This document shows, one piece after another, positions 22,540 to 31,034 of a DNA stretch of 64,000 nucleotides. A program made the translations under genes and the position numbers. The notes below the pieces were generated by a model, which saw only the letters and a list, made by a program, of their open reading frames with translations, was not told the origin of the DNA and made no database searches. This DNA is from Flavobacterium piscisymbiosum (lineage in GTDB: Bacteria; Bacteroidota; Bacteroidia; Flavobacteriales; Flavobacteriaceae): contig NZ_JAJJMM010000001.1 in assembly GCF_020905295.1 (NCBI RefSeq), positions 6,421,861 to 6,485,860 on the forward strand, read 5' to 3'. The stretch's first letter is position 1. Each line of letters begins with the position of its first letter.

Positions 22540-23634
22540 TTGTCAAGTTCAAAAAAACAATCCAGCAGCTTACAAGAAAAAGCCGGAATTTCACCTCCTG
22601 AAATCACGAATGTTGCTGCTATTCATCAAATTAAAAAAAACAGAAGACAACAACCCTCTTCTACTGAATTGATTGATGGAATTTTAAACAAAAATATTAC
22701 CTCACTTAGCCGCGCTATAACTTTGGTCGAAAGCACCAATCCTGAACATGCTGCAAAAGCAAACGAAGTTATTAATGGTTGTTTACCTTATGCCAACAAA
22801 TCGATCCGAATAGGTATTACTGGAGTTCCCGGTGTTGGAAAAAGTACTTTTATTGAAGCTTTTGGAAGTTATTTGACTCAATTAGGCAAAAAAGTAGCTG
22901 TGTTAGCAGTTGATCCCAGCAGTTCGCTTTCGCACGGAAGTATTTTGGGAGATAAAACTCGTATGGAAGAGCTTGTAAAAGATGAAAATGCTTTTATCAG
23001 ACCAAGTGCTTCGGGAGATACTTTGGGCGGAGTTGCCCGAAAAACAAGAGAATCGATTATTTTATGCGAAGCCGCAGGTTTTGACACTATTATTATTGAA
23101 ACAGTAGGTGTCGGGCAAAGCGAAACCGCCGTACACAGTATGGTAGATTTCTTTTTACTTTTAAAGATTTCCGGTGCCGGCGATGAACTTCAGGGTATCA
23201 AACGCGGTATCATGGAAATGGCCGATGCCATCGTCATCAACAAAGCTGATGGTGATAACATTAAAAAAGCGAATCAGGCGAAACTGGAATTCAACAGGGC
23301 TTTGCATTTATTTCCTCCAAAAAAATCAAACTGGCAACCAAAAGTTACAACGTGCAGCGCCATTACAAAAGATGGTATTTCAGAAATTTGGGATACGATT
23401 TCGAGTTATTTTGAACAAACAAATGAATCGGGCTTCTTTCCTGAAAAACGTAAAGAACAAAATCATTTTTGGATGATGGAAACCATAAATGAACAACTCA
23501 AACTGAACTTCTATAATCAGCCTGAAATCATTTCACAACTAGAACAAAACAAAAAAGCAGTGCAAAATGATGAAATATCACCTTTTGCAGCTGCTCAGAG
23601 TTTACTTAAATTATATTTTAAAGATACTAAGTGA
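22540..23634 (+). CDS. meaB: methylmalonyl-CoA mutase-associated GTPase MeaB
   Basis: A 364-residue G3E-type P-loop GTPase that guards loading and repair of the adenosylcobalamin enzyme methylmalonyl-CoA mutase. Walker A GVPGVGKST, the metal-binding stretch VDPSSSLSHGSILGDKTRM, ETVGVGQSE and the NKADGDN base-recognition motif are all present. No ATG occurs before residue 140, so the start must be non-ATG; the TTG at 22540 gives the family's SSSKKQS-type polar N-terminus. The mutase genes are not in this window. The 3' end (KDTK-stop) runs into a CTAAG repeat array. Confidence 0.92.
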   Translation: MSSSKKQSSSLQEKAGISPPEITNVAAIHQIKKNRRQQPSSTELIDGILNKNITSLSRAITLVESTNPEHAAKANEVINGCLPYANKSIRIGITGVPGVGKSTFIEAFGSYLTQLGKKVAVLAVDPSSSLSHGSILGDKTRMEELVKDENAFIRPSASGDTLGGVARKTRESIILCEAAGFDTIIIETVGVGQSETAVHSMVDFFLLLKISGAGDELQGIKRGIMEMADAIVINKADGDNIKKANQAKLEFNRALHLFPPKKSNWQPKVTTCSAITKDGISEIWDTISSYFEQTNESGFFPEKRKEQNHFWMMETINEQLKLNFYNQPEIISQLEQNKKAVQNDEISPFAAAQSLLKLYFKDTK

Positions 23635-23708
23635 CTAAGGCTCTAAGTTGCTAAGATTTCTTCTTTAAAGTAAATAACTTAGAACCTTAGTAACTTAGCT
23701 ACTTAGAA
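23622..23708. repeat. CTAAG-type array between convergent genes
   Basis: ACTAAGTGACTAAGGCTCTAAGTTGCTAAG (over 20 bases, so positions 23629 onward) faces ACTTAGAACCTTAGTAACTTAG to form a hairpin. The last codons of meaB and of the LtaS-like gene lie inside the arms. Confidence 0.65.
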
Positions 23709-25639
23709 CCTTTTCTTAACTTGTATTTATTCTCTTTATATAAATTTCCTGCTGTAATTACATGCGCCAAAGCATCTTTTGCTAATTCTTCATTTAATTT
23801 CACCGGAACTAAAGTCGTATCATTTTTGATTTCAAATTGCAAAGGTTTCAAATTGGGCTGCATGATGACAACCTGATTTTCTACACGGAATGCATTGATA
23901 TCGTTAAACTGCATGATTGATCTTCCTTCTGTTTTTGGATCTAATTTATTTAGATTTCTTCCTACCATTGGTGTTTCAAACGAAAGTCCTAAATAACTTA
24001 ATAACGTTGGCGGAATATCAATCTGACTGGCTAATTTGCTGTACGAAGTTCCTTTTGGAACTCCAGGTCCTATAATCAGAGCCGGAATGTGAAACTTATT
24101 AATTGGCACTAGATTTTTTCCGTATGTTCTGGTATTATGATCCGCAATTACAATGAAAATAGTGTTTTTAAAATAAGGCTCTTTTTTCGCCATTTCGAAG
24201 AATTTCCCAATAGAGAAATCGGCGTATTTCATGGCATTGTTTACCGTTGCAGGTTTTGCATCATAAGGCTTGATTCTTCCCGCAGGATATTCAAAAGGTT
24301 CATGATTTGAAGTCGAGAACATTAATGAAAAGAATGGTTTATCTCCTTTTGCTTTAAAGTAATTGTTGGCTTTGGTAACCAAATCTTCATCAGAATAACC
24401 CCAGGTTCCTTTAAAAGCATATTTGTTTCCATCAGAATCAAAATCTTCCTGATCTACAATATCCTGAAAACCATTTCCGTTGAAAAACGAAGCCATATTG
24501 TCAAAATTCGCCATTCCGCCATAAATAAAACTGGTGTCATATCCTTTTTGTTTTAACGCTTCTGCCAAAGTAAAAAATCCTTGTTGCGAGTTTCCTAACT
24601 TCACTACACTTTCTGATGGCGAAGGTAAAAATCCGGTTACAACTGCTTCGATTCCACGAACGCTTCTTGTTCCTGTGCAATATAAATTGGTAAACAATAA
24701 ACCTTCTTTCGATAATTTATCAAATTCAGGAGTTAATGGTTTTCCTCCTAAAATTCCAACATATTCAGCGCCTAAACTTTCTTGTAAAAAGATTACCAAA
24801 TTGTACGGTTGCTGCAAAACGGTATCCGGTTGTTGTACATGCAAAAACGGAATTTCGGCATCAGTAAAATCATTTGGTCCGGCAATCATGTATTTTTTTA
24901 CACGTGCAATTGCTTCGGCTTCATCCATTTTACCGTACATCTTCGTGTTTCCTTCATTTTTAATCGAATAAGCTGCAAAAGCTACCGTATAAAATGAATT
25001 TAATCCAAGAGTATTTGTCAATTGATCTGTTGAGAAAACAGCGTTACTGGCATTGATTGGACGTTTTGAAGTAAGACTTGAACGCGCTCCAAAAAATAAC
25101 AAAAATGCTACTAATGGAAAAAGCATTAGTTTGAATTTGTATTCTGTACTTGTAGTATAGAAATATTTTTTCCCTTTTTTGAATGCAAAATAGATCACAA
25201 CTCCTAAAATTATAAAAGTCACAATAATAGAAGTCATATAACTTTTAAGAAGCATTCCTACGACTTCTTTAGGATAAATCAGGTAATCTAAGAAAATCTT
25301 ATTCGGGCGTGTGTCGTATTGTTTTACAAAATCAGGCGAAGCCAATTCTACAAAAAGAATTAGGAAAAGGAATAAAAAGCTATAAATTACCAAAAACTTA
25401 TTGGTGAATTTCAATGCTTTATTCGGTAGAAAAGTAATTAAAACAGCCGGCAGAAATGATAAATAACACAATAATATCAAATCCATTCGAAGACCGATTG
25501 GAAAGATGTACCAGAAATTTGGCGTTTCTACTACTCTGTCTTTAAATATAAAAAATAAAAAGATTCGGCTTAAAGTAGTAATTAGCAATCCGATTGCTAT
25601 GAAATTAAAAATGGGTTTTAAAAAACTTAATTTTTTCAT
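23699..25639 (-). CDS. LTA synthase-like phosphoglycerol transferase / sulfatase-fold protein
   Basis: A 646-residue membrane protein. Five N-terminal helices (about 1-180) are followed by a periplasmic alkaline-phosphatase-fold domain of the LtaS / sulfatase family. Visible sites: NLVIFLQESLGAEY (metal-binding Glu), CTGTRSVRGIEA with the catalytic threonine, IYGGMANFDNM and IADHNTRTYG (metal-binding Asp-His). In Gram-negative Bacteroidota it cannot make lipoteichoic acid. Likely roles are phosphoglycerol or phosphoethanolamine transfer to envelope glycans or lipids, or phospholipid headgroup cleavage. Its C-terminus is encoded within the CTTAG repeat arm. Confidence 0.85.
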   Translation of the reverse strand: MKKLSFLKPIFNFIAIGLLITTLSRIFLFFIFKDRVVETPNFWYIFPIGLRMDLILLCYLSFLPAVLITFLPNKALKFTNKFLVIYSFLFLFLILFVELASPDFVKQYDTRPNKIFLDYLIYPKEVVGMLLKSYMTSIIVTFIILGVVIYFAFKKGKKYFYTTSTEYKFKLMLFPLVAFLLFFGARSSLTSKRPINASNAVFSTDQLTNTLGLNSFYTVAFAAYSIKNEGNTKMYGKMDEAEAIARVKKYMIAGPNDFTDAEIPFLHVQQPDTVLQQPYNLVIFLQESLGAEYVGILGGKPLTPEFDKLSKEGLLFTNLYCTGTRSVRGIEAVVTGFLPSPSESVVKLGNSQQGFFTLAEALKQKGYDTSFIYGGMANFDNMASFFNGNGFQDIVDQEDFDSDGNKYAFKGTWGYSDEDLVTKANNYFKAKGDKPFFSLMFSTSNHEPFEYPAGRIKPYDAKPATVNNAMKYADFSIGKFFEMAKKEPYFKNTIFIVIADHNTRTYGKNLVPINKFHIPALIIGPGVPKGTSYSKLASQIDIPPTLLSYLGLSFETPMVGRNLNKLDPKTEGRSIMQFNDINAFRVENQVVIMQPNLKPLQFEIKNDTTLVPVKLNEELAKDALAHVITAGNLYKENKYKLRKGSK

Positions 25640-25772
25640 TTGATGATTGAAATTATTTTTTGGTAAAAACAGAGATGTAAATTTAAAAAGTATTTTTAAT
25701 CACTTTATTTAATCTCGGCAAAGGTGCAGAGTCGCAAAGTTTTATTAAAATAATTTAGAAGGATAACACTCT

Positions 25773-26000
25773 TTACTCTTCGTAACGTTGTATTTCTCTG
25801 TCGTAAAACTCATTCGCCAAAACAATTAAACCTTCCATTTCGGCATTTAATTCTGCTTCATCAAGATCTTCTGCTTCTTCCATAAATTCAACCTCATCAT
25901 CTTTTAAGTTGATGATAAATCTTGGATAATCAAGGTGAATGATAAAAATATCATCTGCGAAATCAGTATTATCTCCGAGTAAAAATTTAGGTAATTCCAT
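25773..26000 (-). CDS. small acidic conserved hypothetical protein
   Basis: A 75-residue soluble protein, very acidic in its second half (EVEFMEEAEDLDEAELNAEM), with no cysteine, signal or membrane span. It begins MELPKFLLGDNTDFADDIFI, which reads like an ordered beta-rich start followed by a helical tail. I do not recognise a family with certainty; small proteins like this are common in flavobacteria. It stands alone: 132 bp from the LtaS-like gene end and 533 bp from the next gene. Coding is supported by a good ATG, the regular amino acid make-up and the lack of any overlapping gene. Confidence 0.65.
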   Translation of the reverse strand: MELPKFLLGDNTDFADDIFIIHLDYPRFIINLKDDEVEFMEEAEDLDEAELNAEMEGLIVLANEFYDREIQRYEE

Positions 26001-26533
26001 ATATTATTTATTTTTTGTTTTTATTATTTCTTTTGCCACAGATTACACAGATTAAAATGATTATTTAAAATAATCTTTGGCTTTTTTTTATTGTTTTTAA
26101 TCTTCCAAATTTAACTATTTGAAAGTGAATTTTGGATTAATTTTTTTGTGAGGTAATGAAAGCGAATGTAACGGAAAATTGCTGCAGAAGTTCATCCTGC
26201 CAAAAATTCGATCCAGACTCGTTTCACCTATAATTCAGCACATTATCTACAACTACTATTAATGTCTACCCATCCTTAATATAGTAGGATATACTAATCT
26301 TAAATTACACGAAAACTCTTTAGTGTATTGCTTTAAGTTCACTACTACTTGTTTTTTAGTCGGCAAAGATAATCAGAAGCTTTGGATTCTTTCATATTAT
26401 TAAAAAACATAAGCAAACATTAAGTGAATTTTGGCCAACCCTAATATTATATAACAATTTCGAAAAATTATATAACAAGTCAAAAAGGCCTCTATTTTAC
26501 TTTTACACTATTAATAATTCAAAAATATTAGCC
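26001..26533. other. 533-bp gene-free region with 21-bp-spaced direct repeats
   Basis: No protein gene seen on either strand. A CCACAGATTACACAGATTAAAA unit (over 20 bases, starts about 26037) belongs to the CAGATT repeat class. The 26150-26380 part has no repeat I recognise and could hold an RNA, but I see no known RNA signature. Near the right end are two ATTATATAACAA repeats (26446 and 26467) that probably belong to the next gene's promoter. Confidence 0.5.
26446..26478 (+). promoter_or_regulatory. tandem ATTATATAACAA repeats, 21-bp spacing
   Basis: ATTATATAACAA occurs at 26446-26457 and again at 26467-26478. Two copies on the same face of the helix, 55-88 bases before a start codon, look like an activator site. 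Confidence 0.45.
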
Positions 26534-27049
26534 ATGAAAAAATTACAAATGTTATGCTTATGTGCCTTCGCTTTTTTATACGCCAACAAAACTTTCGCTC
26601 AGGACAGTGAAATCCAGAATTATGATCAGGGTTTTAGATTAGGCTTTGGTGTAAATGGAGGAATACCAACTGATAATGATTACAGATGGTCACTTGGTGG
26701 AGATGTTCGTTTGCAATATGATTTGACAAAGAAAGCATCTTTGACTTTAACTACAGGTTTTACAAACTTGTTTATGAAAGATCAAAATGGAGTTGAAGTA
26801 AAAGATCTTGGATTTATCCCGGCAAAAGCTGGTTTTAAAGCCTTTGTATGGGAAGATCAATTTTATGTTATGGGAGAAGTTGGTGCAGGTTTTGCCGTTA
26901 CAAACGATTATAACCAAACTACTTTTTTATGGGCGCCAGGGATTGGATACGCCAACAAATACATTGACATTAGTGTCCGTTATGAGGACTACGATAAATT
27001 TAATACCAATCAGGTGGCTTTACGTTTAGCCTATGGTTTTAAATTATAA
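26534..27049 (+). CDS. outer-membrane beta-barrel protein, unknown function
   Basis: A 171-residue exported protein. The signal MKKLQMLCLCAFAFLYANKTFAQ ends in the usual FAQ cleavage site (23 residues, given here as MKKLQM...FAQ). The mature part has alternating strands (FRLGFGVNGGIPT, WSLGGDVRLQYDL, VALRLAYGFKL at the end) with a terminal aromatic/leucine pattern of small barrels. It resembles porin-family OmpA-like eight-strand barrels; no binding motif is visible. It is monocistronic: a strong terminator (27086-27122) follows. Two direct repeats 21 bp apart precede it, so it may be a target of the neighbouring two-component system. Confidence 0.7.
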   Translation: MKKLQMLCLCAFAFLYANKTFAQDSEIQNYDQGFRLGFGVNGGIPTDNDYRWSLGGDVRLQYDLTKKASLTLTTGFTNLFMKDQNGVEVKDLGFIPAKAGFKAFVWEDQFYVMGEVGAGFAVTNDYNQTTFLWAPGIGYANKYIDISVRYEDYDKFNTNQVALRLAYGFKL

Positions 27050-27085
27050 AAGTTAAGGTTTATTTTATTTTTTTGTTTTTGGTAT

Positions 27086-27122
27086 AAACCCGAGAGATCG
27101 CATAGTCTCTCGGGTTTTGTAT
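27086..27122 (+). terminator. intrinsic terminator
   Basis: AAACCCGAGAGA (27086-27097) pairs perfectly with TCTCTCGGGTTT (27106-27117), followed by TTGTATTTTT. It ends the barrel gene at 26534-27049. Confidence 0.9.
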
Positions 27123-27128
27123 TTTTAT

Positions 27129-27158
27129 ACCATTGGTCAAAACAAAAGTACCATTAGT
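27129..27158 (+). promoter_or_regulatory. LytTR-type direct repeat box A
   Basis: ACCATTGGT (27129-27137) and ACCATTAGT (27150-27158) lie exactly 21 bp apart. Each fits the LytTR half-site pattern [TA][AC][CA]GTTN[AG][TG] at 8 of 9 positions. The box is 60 bases ahead of the barrel gene start at 27218. Confidence 0.6.
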
Positions 27159-27217
27159 CAAATGATTTTTTATGATTGATTGAGAACGCGGTAATTCGCA
27201 GAAAAATTAATCCAATC

Positions 27218-28153
27218 ATGAAAAAAACATTTTTTTATCTCTCGCAACTTTTTCTTTTTTTAATGGTGACCATTACGGCAAGGTCACAATCTGGAATCTC
27301 AGGTGAATTCAAAGTCGATTACGTTCCTTTTTCTAAATACGTGCGACCAATAGACAGTACAAAAACAAATGCCGAGAGTAATTTTAAAAGAGCTCAAATA
27401 GCTTTTGAAGTACCACTTTCTTTAGAAATGGATAAATACAATCATCCTAAACTCTGGTCTGTTTTTCTTAATGGAAGTTATGCCAGAATGGAAAACAAAA
27501 ATTATGAAATTCAGGATCTTCCAATAGAATTTCAGGGCGGTTTCCCAACTGAATTATTGAACGCGCAAATAGGCGTGAAACATTTACGCTCTATTTCTCC
27601 TTCCTGGTCTTTATTGATTATGGCTTCTGTTGGTGTTTATACAGATATGGTCGAGATTAATAAAGATGATGTCCTAATTCAGGGAGGTGTTCTTTTTATC
27701 AAACAATTCAATCCTAATCTGGCTTTGGGTATAGGGCCAGTTTTAACCAATAGTTTTGGTGTGCCAATGGTACTTCCGGGAATTTATTTTAATTGGGAAT
27801 CCAGAGGGGCTGTACATTTTAAAATTACTTTTCCGGAAGGTGCAGAAGTTGGTTACCGAATGTCTGATACTTTCGATTTGAAAGCGGTTGTAGAACTAAG
27901 CGGAATGACGGCAGAAACCAAAATTGGCAATAAATCTTCGCTATTGGGATATCAACAAATTATTGCAGGTTTACGACCTCAGCTAAAATTTGGCGAACAC
28001 TGGACATTAGAACCTACCGCAGGAACAACTCTTGTTCGTAATTTCTCGACTACTAATAGAAAAATCAAAGATATTTTTAAAGAAAAAGATATTGCAGATC
28101 CTAAATTTACGACCACTTTTTATGGAGCAATAGCTCTAAAATGGAAATTTTAA
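27218..28153 (+). CDS. outer-membrane beta-barrel protein (DUF6268-like)
   Basis: A 311-residue exported protein with a signal ending near ITARSQ. It shows long alternating strands and a final YGAIALKWKF typical of an outer-membrane terminal strand. The pattern resembles the DUF6268 barrels of Bacteroidota (for example LGYQQIIAGLRPQLKF near 247-262), though I cannot confirm the family. I choose the ATG at 27218, since the upstream frame start (27176) lies in the promoter region. Two LytTR-like half-sites 21 bp apart precede it, and the LytTR regulator gene is its convergent neighbour, so it is a likely direct target. Function unknown. Confidence 0.72.
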   Translation: MKKTFFYLSQLFLFLMVTITARSQSGISGEFKVDYVPFSKYVRPIDSTKTNAESNFKRAQIAFEVPLSLEMDKYNHPKLWSVFLNGSYARMENKNYEIQDLPIEFQGGFPTELLNAQIGVKHLRSISPSWSLLIMASVGVYTDMVEINKDDVLIQGGVLFIKQFNPNLALGIGPVLTNSFGVPMVLPGIYFNWESRGAVHFKITFPEGAEVGYRMSDTFDLKAVVELSGMTAETKIGNKSSLLGYQQIIAGLRPQLKFGEHWTLEPTAGTTLVRNFSTTNRKIKDIFKEKDIADPKFTTTFYGAIALKWKF

Positions 28154-28167
28154 AACTATCTGCTTAA

Positions 28168-28335
28168 CCCGTTGGTGTAATGCATAAAAATTTAATTAAA
28201 CACATAGAAACATAGATTTTATGTGTTTGAAAAAAGTAAACAAAAAAGAAACCCGTTTCTCACACATAGTCCCGATCCCGAAACTTCTGGACGGGATTAT
28301 GTTTCTATGTGTTAAAATAATTACACCCAACGGGT
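28168..28335. mobile_element. 168-bp inverted-repeat element flanked by 11-bp direct repeats
   Basis: TATCTGCTTAA occurs at 28157-28167 and 28336-28346. Between them, AACCCGTTGGTGTAAT at the left is mirrored by ATTACACCCAACGGGTT at the right (one extra base). ACACATAGAAACATA and its complement form inner arms. The direct repeats look like a target duplication from insertion; the right copy encodes the last codons of the LytTR gene. Confidence 0.6.
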
Positions 28336-29048
28336 TATCTGCTTAATAAGTTTTTATAGACTACCTCTTTCAGTAACTCCTCACGGCGTGTTCTTGAAAT
28401 AGGTAGTTCTTGTCCTTTTATAAACAATCTCCCACCAGAAACAGAATCGATATGGGTAATGTTTACCAAAAAAGATTTATGAATTCTGAAGAAAATATCC
28501 TTTGGCAATGTTTCTTCTAATGAAATCATGGTTTGATGTATTACAATAACTTTATCCTTAAAATGAAGTTTAGCATAATTTTGCATTCCTTCGATATATA
28601 AGATGTCGATCCAGGAAATCTTCTGAAATCCTTCTTCCTGACGCACATATAAAAATGGATCTAATTGATTTTTTTTCGAAGAATGAAGCATTTCATACCA
28701 TTGTTTTGCTTTTAATGAAGCCTGATAAAAACGCTGAAACGTAATAGGTTTCAACAAATAATCAACAACCTGAAGACGATATCCATCTAGTGCATGCTCC
28801 GAATACGCAGTTGTAAAAACAACCAAAGGCGGATTATCCAATGATTCTAAAAACTCTAATCCGGAGAGATAAGGCATATTGATATCCAGAAATAACAAAT
28901 CAACATCCTTTTCCTGAATGTACGAAGTAGCTTCTAATGCCGAAGCACAAGTACCAATAACTTCGAGAAAATCAATTTTAGAAACAAAATCTACAATTCC
29001 GTTTCTTGCTATTGGTTCATCGTCGATAACGAGGCATTTCATTTTCAT
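28335..29048 (-). CDS. LytTR family response regulator
   Basis: A 237-residue two-component response regulator. The receiver domain (1-120) has the acidic pair DDE at 9-11, phospho-acceptor D55 in FLDINMP, the TTAYSEHAL switch and the K in LLKP. The LytTR DNA-binding domain follows (about 140-235) with KLHFKDKVIVIHQTM, RIHKSFLVNI and ISRTRREEL. LytTR proteins bind two direct repeats about 21 bp apart, and such repeats lie ahead of the flanking barrel genes (27129-27158; 31035-31064). The histidine kinase gene is just upstream on the same strand. Its last codons lie in the 11-bp direct repeat that borders an insertion-like element. Confidence 0.93.
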   Translation of the reverse strand: MKMKCLVIDDEPIARNGIVDFVSKIDFLEVIGTCASALEATSYIQEKDVDLLFLDINMPYLSGLEFLESLDNPPLVVFTTAYSEHALDGYRLQVVDYLLKPITFQRFYQASLKAKQWYEMLHSSKKNQLDPFLYVRQEEGFQKISWIDILYIEGMQNYAKLHFKDKVIVIHQTMISLEETLPKDIFFRIHKSFLVNITHIDSVSGGRLFIKGQELPISRTRREELLKEVVYKNLLSR

Positions 29049-29202
29049 AAATTTAAAATTTTGTTTCAGGTTTTCTTTGTTTCAGGTTTCTGTGTATTGC
29101 CAAAAAAAGTTTCTCGCAGATTTTTGCAGATTAAGCAGATTTATTCTTTCCTCTTTCTTCTTTCCTCTTTCCTCTTATCTTACACTCTCCAACAAAAAAA
29201 TT

Positions 29203-30252
29203 CTATTTCAATTCTAAAACTACTGTACCTGTAAAATCAAAATCGGTTTTATTGATATTCAACTGATGTTTTTCAGGATACTGAATCGCTAGTCTTTTCT
29301 TTACGTTTTCAAGTCCTAACCCCTGACTTTTAGATGGTATTTTGTATTGTTCTGTATGTGAGTTTTCTATTTTAAAATGCAATTGGCTTTTTGATTGTTC
29401 ACACGATAAATGCACATAACCTTTTTGGTTAGGAAGTCTTGAAACATGTTTAAAAGCATTTTCTATCAGCGGAACCAAAAGCAACGGCACAATTTGAAGC
29501 TGTCCGTCTTCGATATTCCATTTGCTTTTTACTTCTAATTCATTTCCCCAACGGGTTTCTTCAACGGCAATTAAATCTTTTAGGTATTTGATCTCAAGAT
29601 GTAATGGCACATATTCCTTATTACATTCATACAATTGATAACGTAAAATATCCGAAAACTGAACTAATAACACAGATGCCAGTTTTACATCGCTTTGCAT
29701 CAAAATATGAATATGATTCAGGACATTAAACATCAAATGCGGATTGATCTGATCTTGTAAAATCTTAATTTGTGCTTCAAGATGAACTTGCTGTAATTGT
29801 GCGTGGTCTTTTTCGATCACGCTATGTTCCTGATAAAAACGAAGTCCGCAAGCCGTACCATTTATTAAAATGGCCGCCGGAATACTACCCCAAAATCTTG
29901 CCCATAAAAACTGAATCGAGTTGAGATGATCTTCGCCATGATATAACCTGCCTCGTGATCCTATATCTGAAAAAACAGTATAAATTAATGCCAGACAAAA
30001 TGACAAAAGCAATACAACAATAACGCTTTGCACTGCAAACCAATTCATTTTGTTTTTTCGTAATGCTTTAGGCAATATTACATCGCTCAAAAAATGCGCT
30101 AAGAAAGTAGAACACAATAAAACCAAAACGGCCTGTGTAGTGGCCGACCAAAAACTGTACTCTTCTATCATTTGCGCCCAAATAGTCATCCCCAGCAGAG
30201 ACCAAAAGAAGACTAAAAATATCCAATGCCTGTTTTTATGTATTGTAATCAT
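29203..30252 (-). CDS. LytS/YehU-type sensor histidine kinase
   Basis: A 349-residue membrane kinase. Four hydrophobic helices (about 10-135) are followed by the His_kinase segment with LQDQINPHLMFNVLNHIHIL (phospho-histidine in NPH) and an ATPase domain with LLVPLIENAFKH and GLGLENVKKRL. It lacks a periplasmic sensing domain, so it senses at or in the membrane. I take the ATG at 30252; a TTG 14 codons upstream is possible. A 154-bp CT-rich gap separates it from the response regulator, with which it forms a cognate pair. The partner barrel genes on both sides suggest it controls outer-membrane composition. Confidence 0.92.
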   Translation of the reverse strand: MITIHKNRHWIFLVFFWSLLGMTIWAQMIEEYSFWSATTQAVLVLLCSTFLAHFLSDVILPKALRKNKMNWFAVQSVIVVLLLSFCLALIYTVFSDIGSRGRLYHGEDHLNSIQFLWARFWGSIPAAILINGTACGLRFYQEHSVIEKDHAQLQQVHLEAQIKILQDQINPHLMFNVLNHIHILMQSDVKLASVLLVQFSDILRYQLYECNKEYVPLHLEIKYLKDLIAVEETRWGNELEVKSKWNIEDGQLQIVPLLLVPLIENAFKHVSRLPNQKGYVHLSCEQSKSQLHFKIENSHTEQYKIPSKSQGLGLENVKKRLAIQYPEKHQLNINKTDFDFTGTVVLELK

Positions 30253-30317
30253 TAAAAAAAAGAAATAAGTAATTTGTAAGAAATACGAAATCAAAATTAA
30301 CCCTATATTTTCTAAAC

Positions 30318-30353
30318 AAGCAGCAAAGAACCAAAAAAGATTCTTTGCTGCTT
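30318..30353 (-). terminator. hairpin terminator after barrel gene
   Basis: AAGCAGCAAAGAA (30318-30330) pairs perfectly with TTCTTTGCTGCTT (30341-30353). It lies between the stop of the minus-strand barrel gene (30379) and the start of the kinase gene, with T-rich sequence on the minus-strand exit side. Confidence 0.7.
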
Positions 30354-30378
30354 AGGGTTAAAAGATAAAGTGATAAAC

Positions 30379-30969
30379 TTATAGAAAGAAGTAGCCAACA
30401 CTAACATTAAACGAATTAGGTTTAGAACTGAATTGTTTACTAACATTATTTAATCCGCCCTGGTAAATGAAATCAACAGTAAATTTCCACATTTCGATTC
30501 CGGCACCAACCTGATATCCAATATTGGATTTATCAAATTTCTTATACGAATCTTTTAATTGATTTAACGATGAAAAATTTTCATCGAGCACATAAGAATA
30601 TACTCCTCCTCCAAAAACTCTCACATTCAGAGCAGAAAGATCAATTACTTTGTACCCAATAACCAAAGGAATATCGATACTTTTCCATTTTGCATTTTTA
30701 GATCCTGTTCCGGAAGTTTTTTCAATTTTAGAGGATTTCTTGCTATACAATATTTCATTCTGAATATAGAATCTTTTAAAATCAAATCGCGCCATAGCAC
30801 CTCCAAAATATCCGAAAGCATGTTTAGAACTAAAGCCATCTGAAACCGGTAATTCAGAATAATTAGATCCTCCTTTTATTCCTACATGAATAGGAAGCGG
30901 AGATTGCGCATTTATTTTAGAAGCTAATCCTAATAAGAAAATTGTAGTCAACAATAATAATTTGTTCAT
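30379..30969 (-). CDS. porin-family outer-membrane beta-barrel protein (PorT-like fold)
   Basis: A 196-residue exported barrel protein. The signal MNKLLLLTTIFLLGLASKINAQ runs to residue 22 (cleavage after NAQ). The mature domain has HVGIKGGSNYSELPV, FGYFGGAMARFDF, the repeated Tyr/Phe strands and a terminal FNVSVGYFFL. This is the PF13568-like outer-membrane barrel of Bacteroidota. The ATG at 30969 is preferred over an upstream frame start because it gives the signal peptide. It has a perfect TAGGTTTG -7 box, no -33 box, and two LytTR-like half-sites 21 bp apart just upstream, a layout that fits activation by the adjacent regulator. Confidence 0.8.
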   Translation of the reverse strand: MNKLLLLTTIFLLGLASKINAQSPLPIHVGIKGGSNYSELPVSDGFSSKHAFGYFGGAMARFDFKRFYIQNEILYSKKSSKIEKTSGTGSKNAKWKSIDIPLVIGYKVIDLSALNVRVFGGGVYSYVLDENFSSLNQLKDSYKKFDKSNIGYQVGAGIEMWKFTVDFIYQGGLNNVSKQFSSKPNSFNVSVGYFFL

Positions 30970-31004
30970 GATAATAGTTTTTATTAATTTGATGCAAAGG
31001 AGCA

Positions 31005-31012
31005 CAAACCTA
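31005..31012 (-). promoter_or_regulatory. TAGGTTTG -7 box of barrel gene
   Basis: On the minus strand TAGGTTTG is a perfect TAnnTTTG match 36 bases before the ATG at 30969. No TTTG -33 element is found; the LytTR half-sites lie upstream instead. Confidence 0.65.
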
Positions 31013-31034
31013 AAACGCTATTAAAATTAGTTTG

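Noticed and set aside
23699..25639. Lipoteichoic acid synthesis
   Set aside because: The enzyme family fits, but a Gram-negative member of the Bacteroidota has no lipoteichoic acid, so only a general phosphoglycerol transferase call is made.
28168..28190. CCCGTTGGTG as a further LytTR box
   Set aside because: One half-site-like match within the inserted element, with no second half-site 21 bp away.
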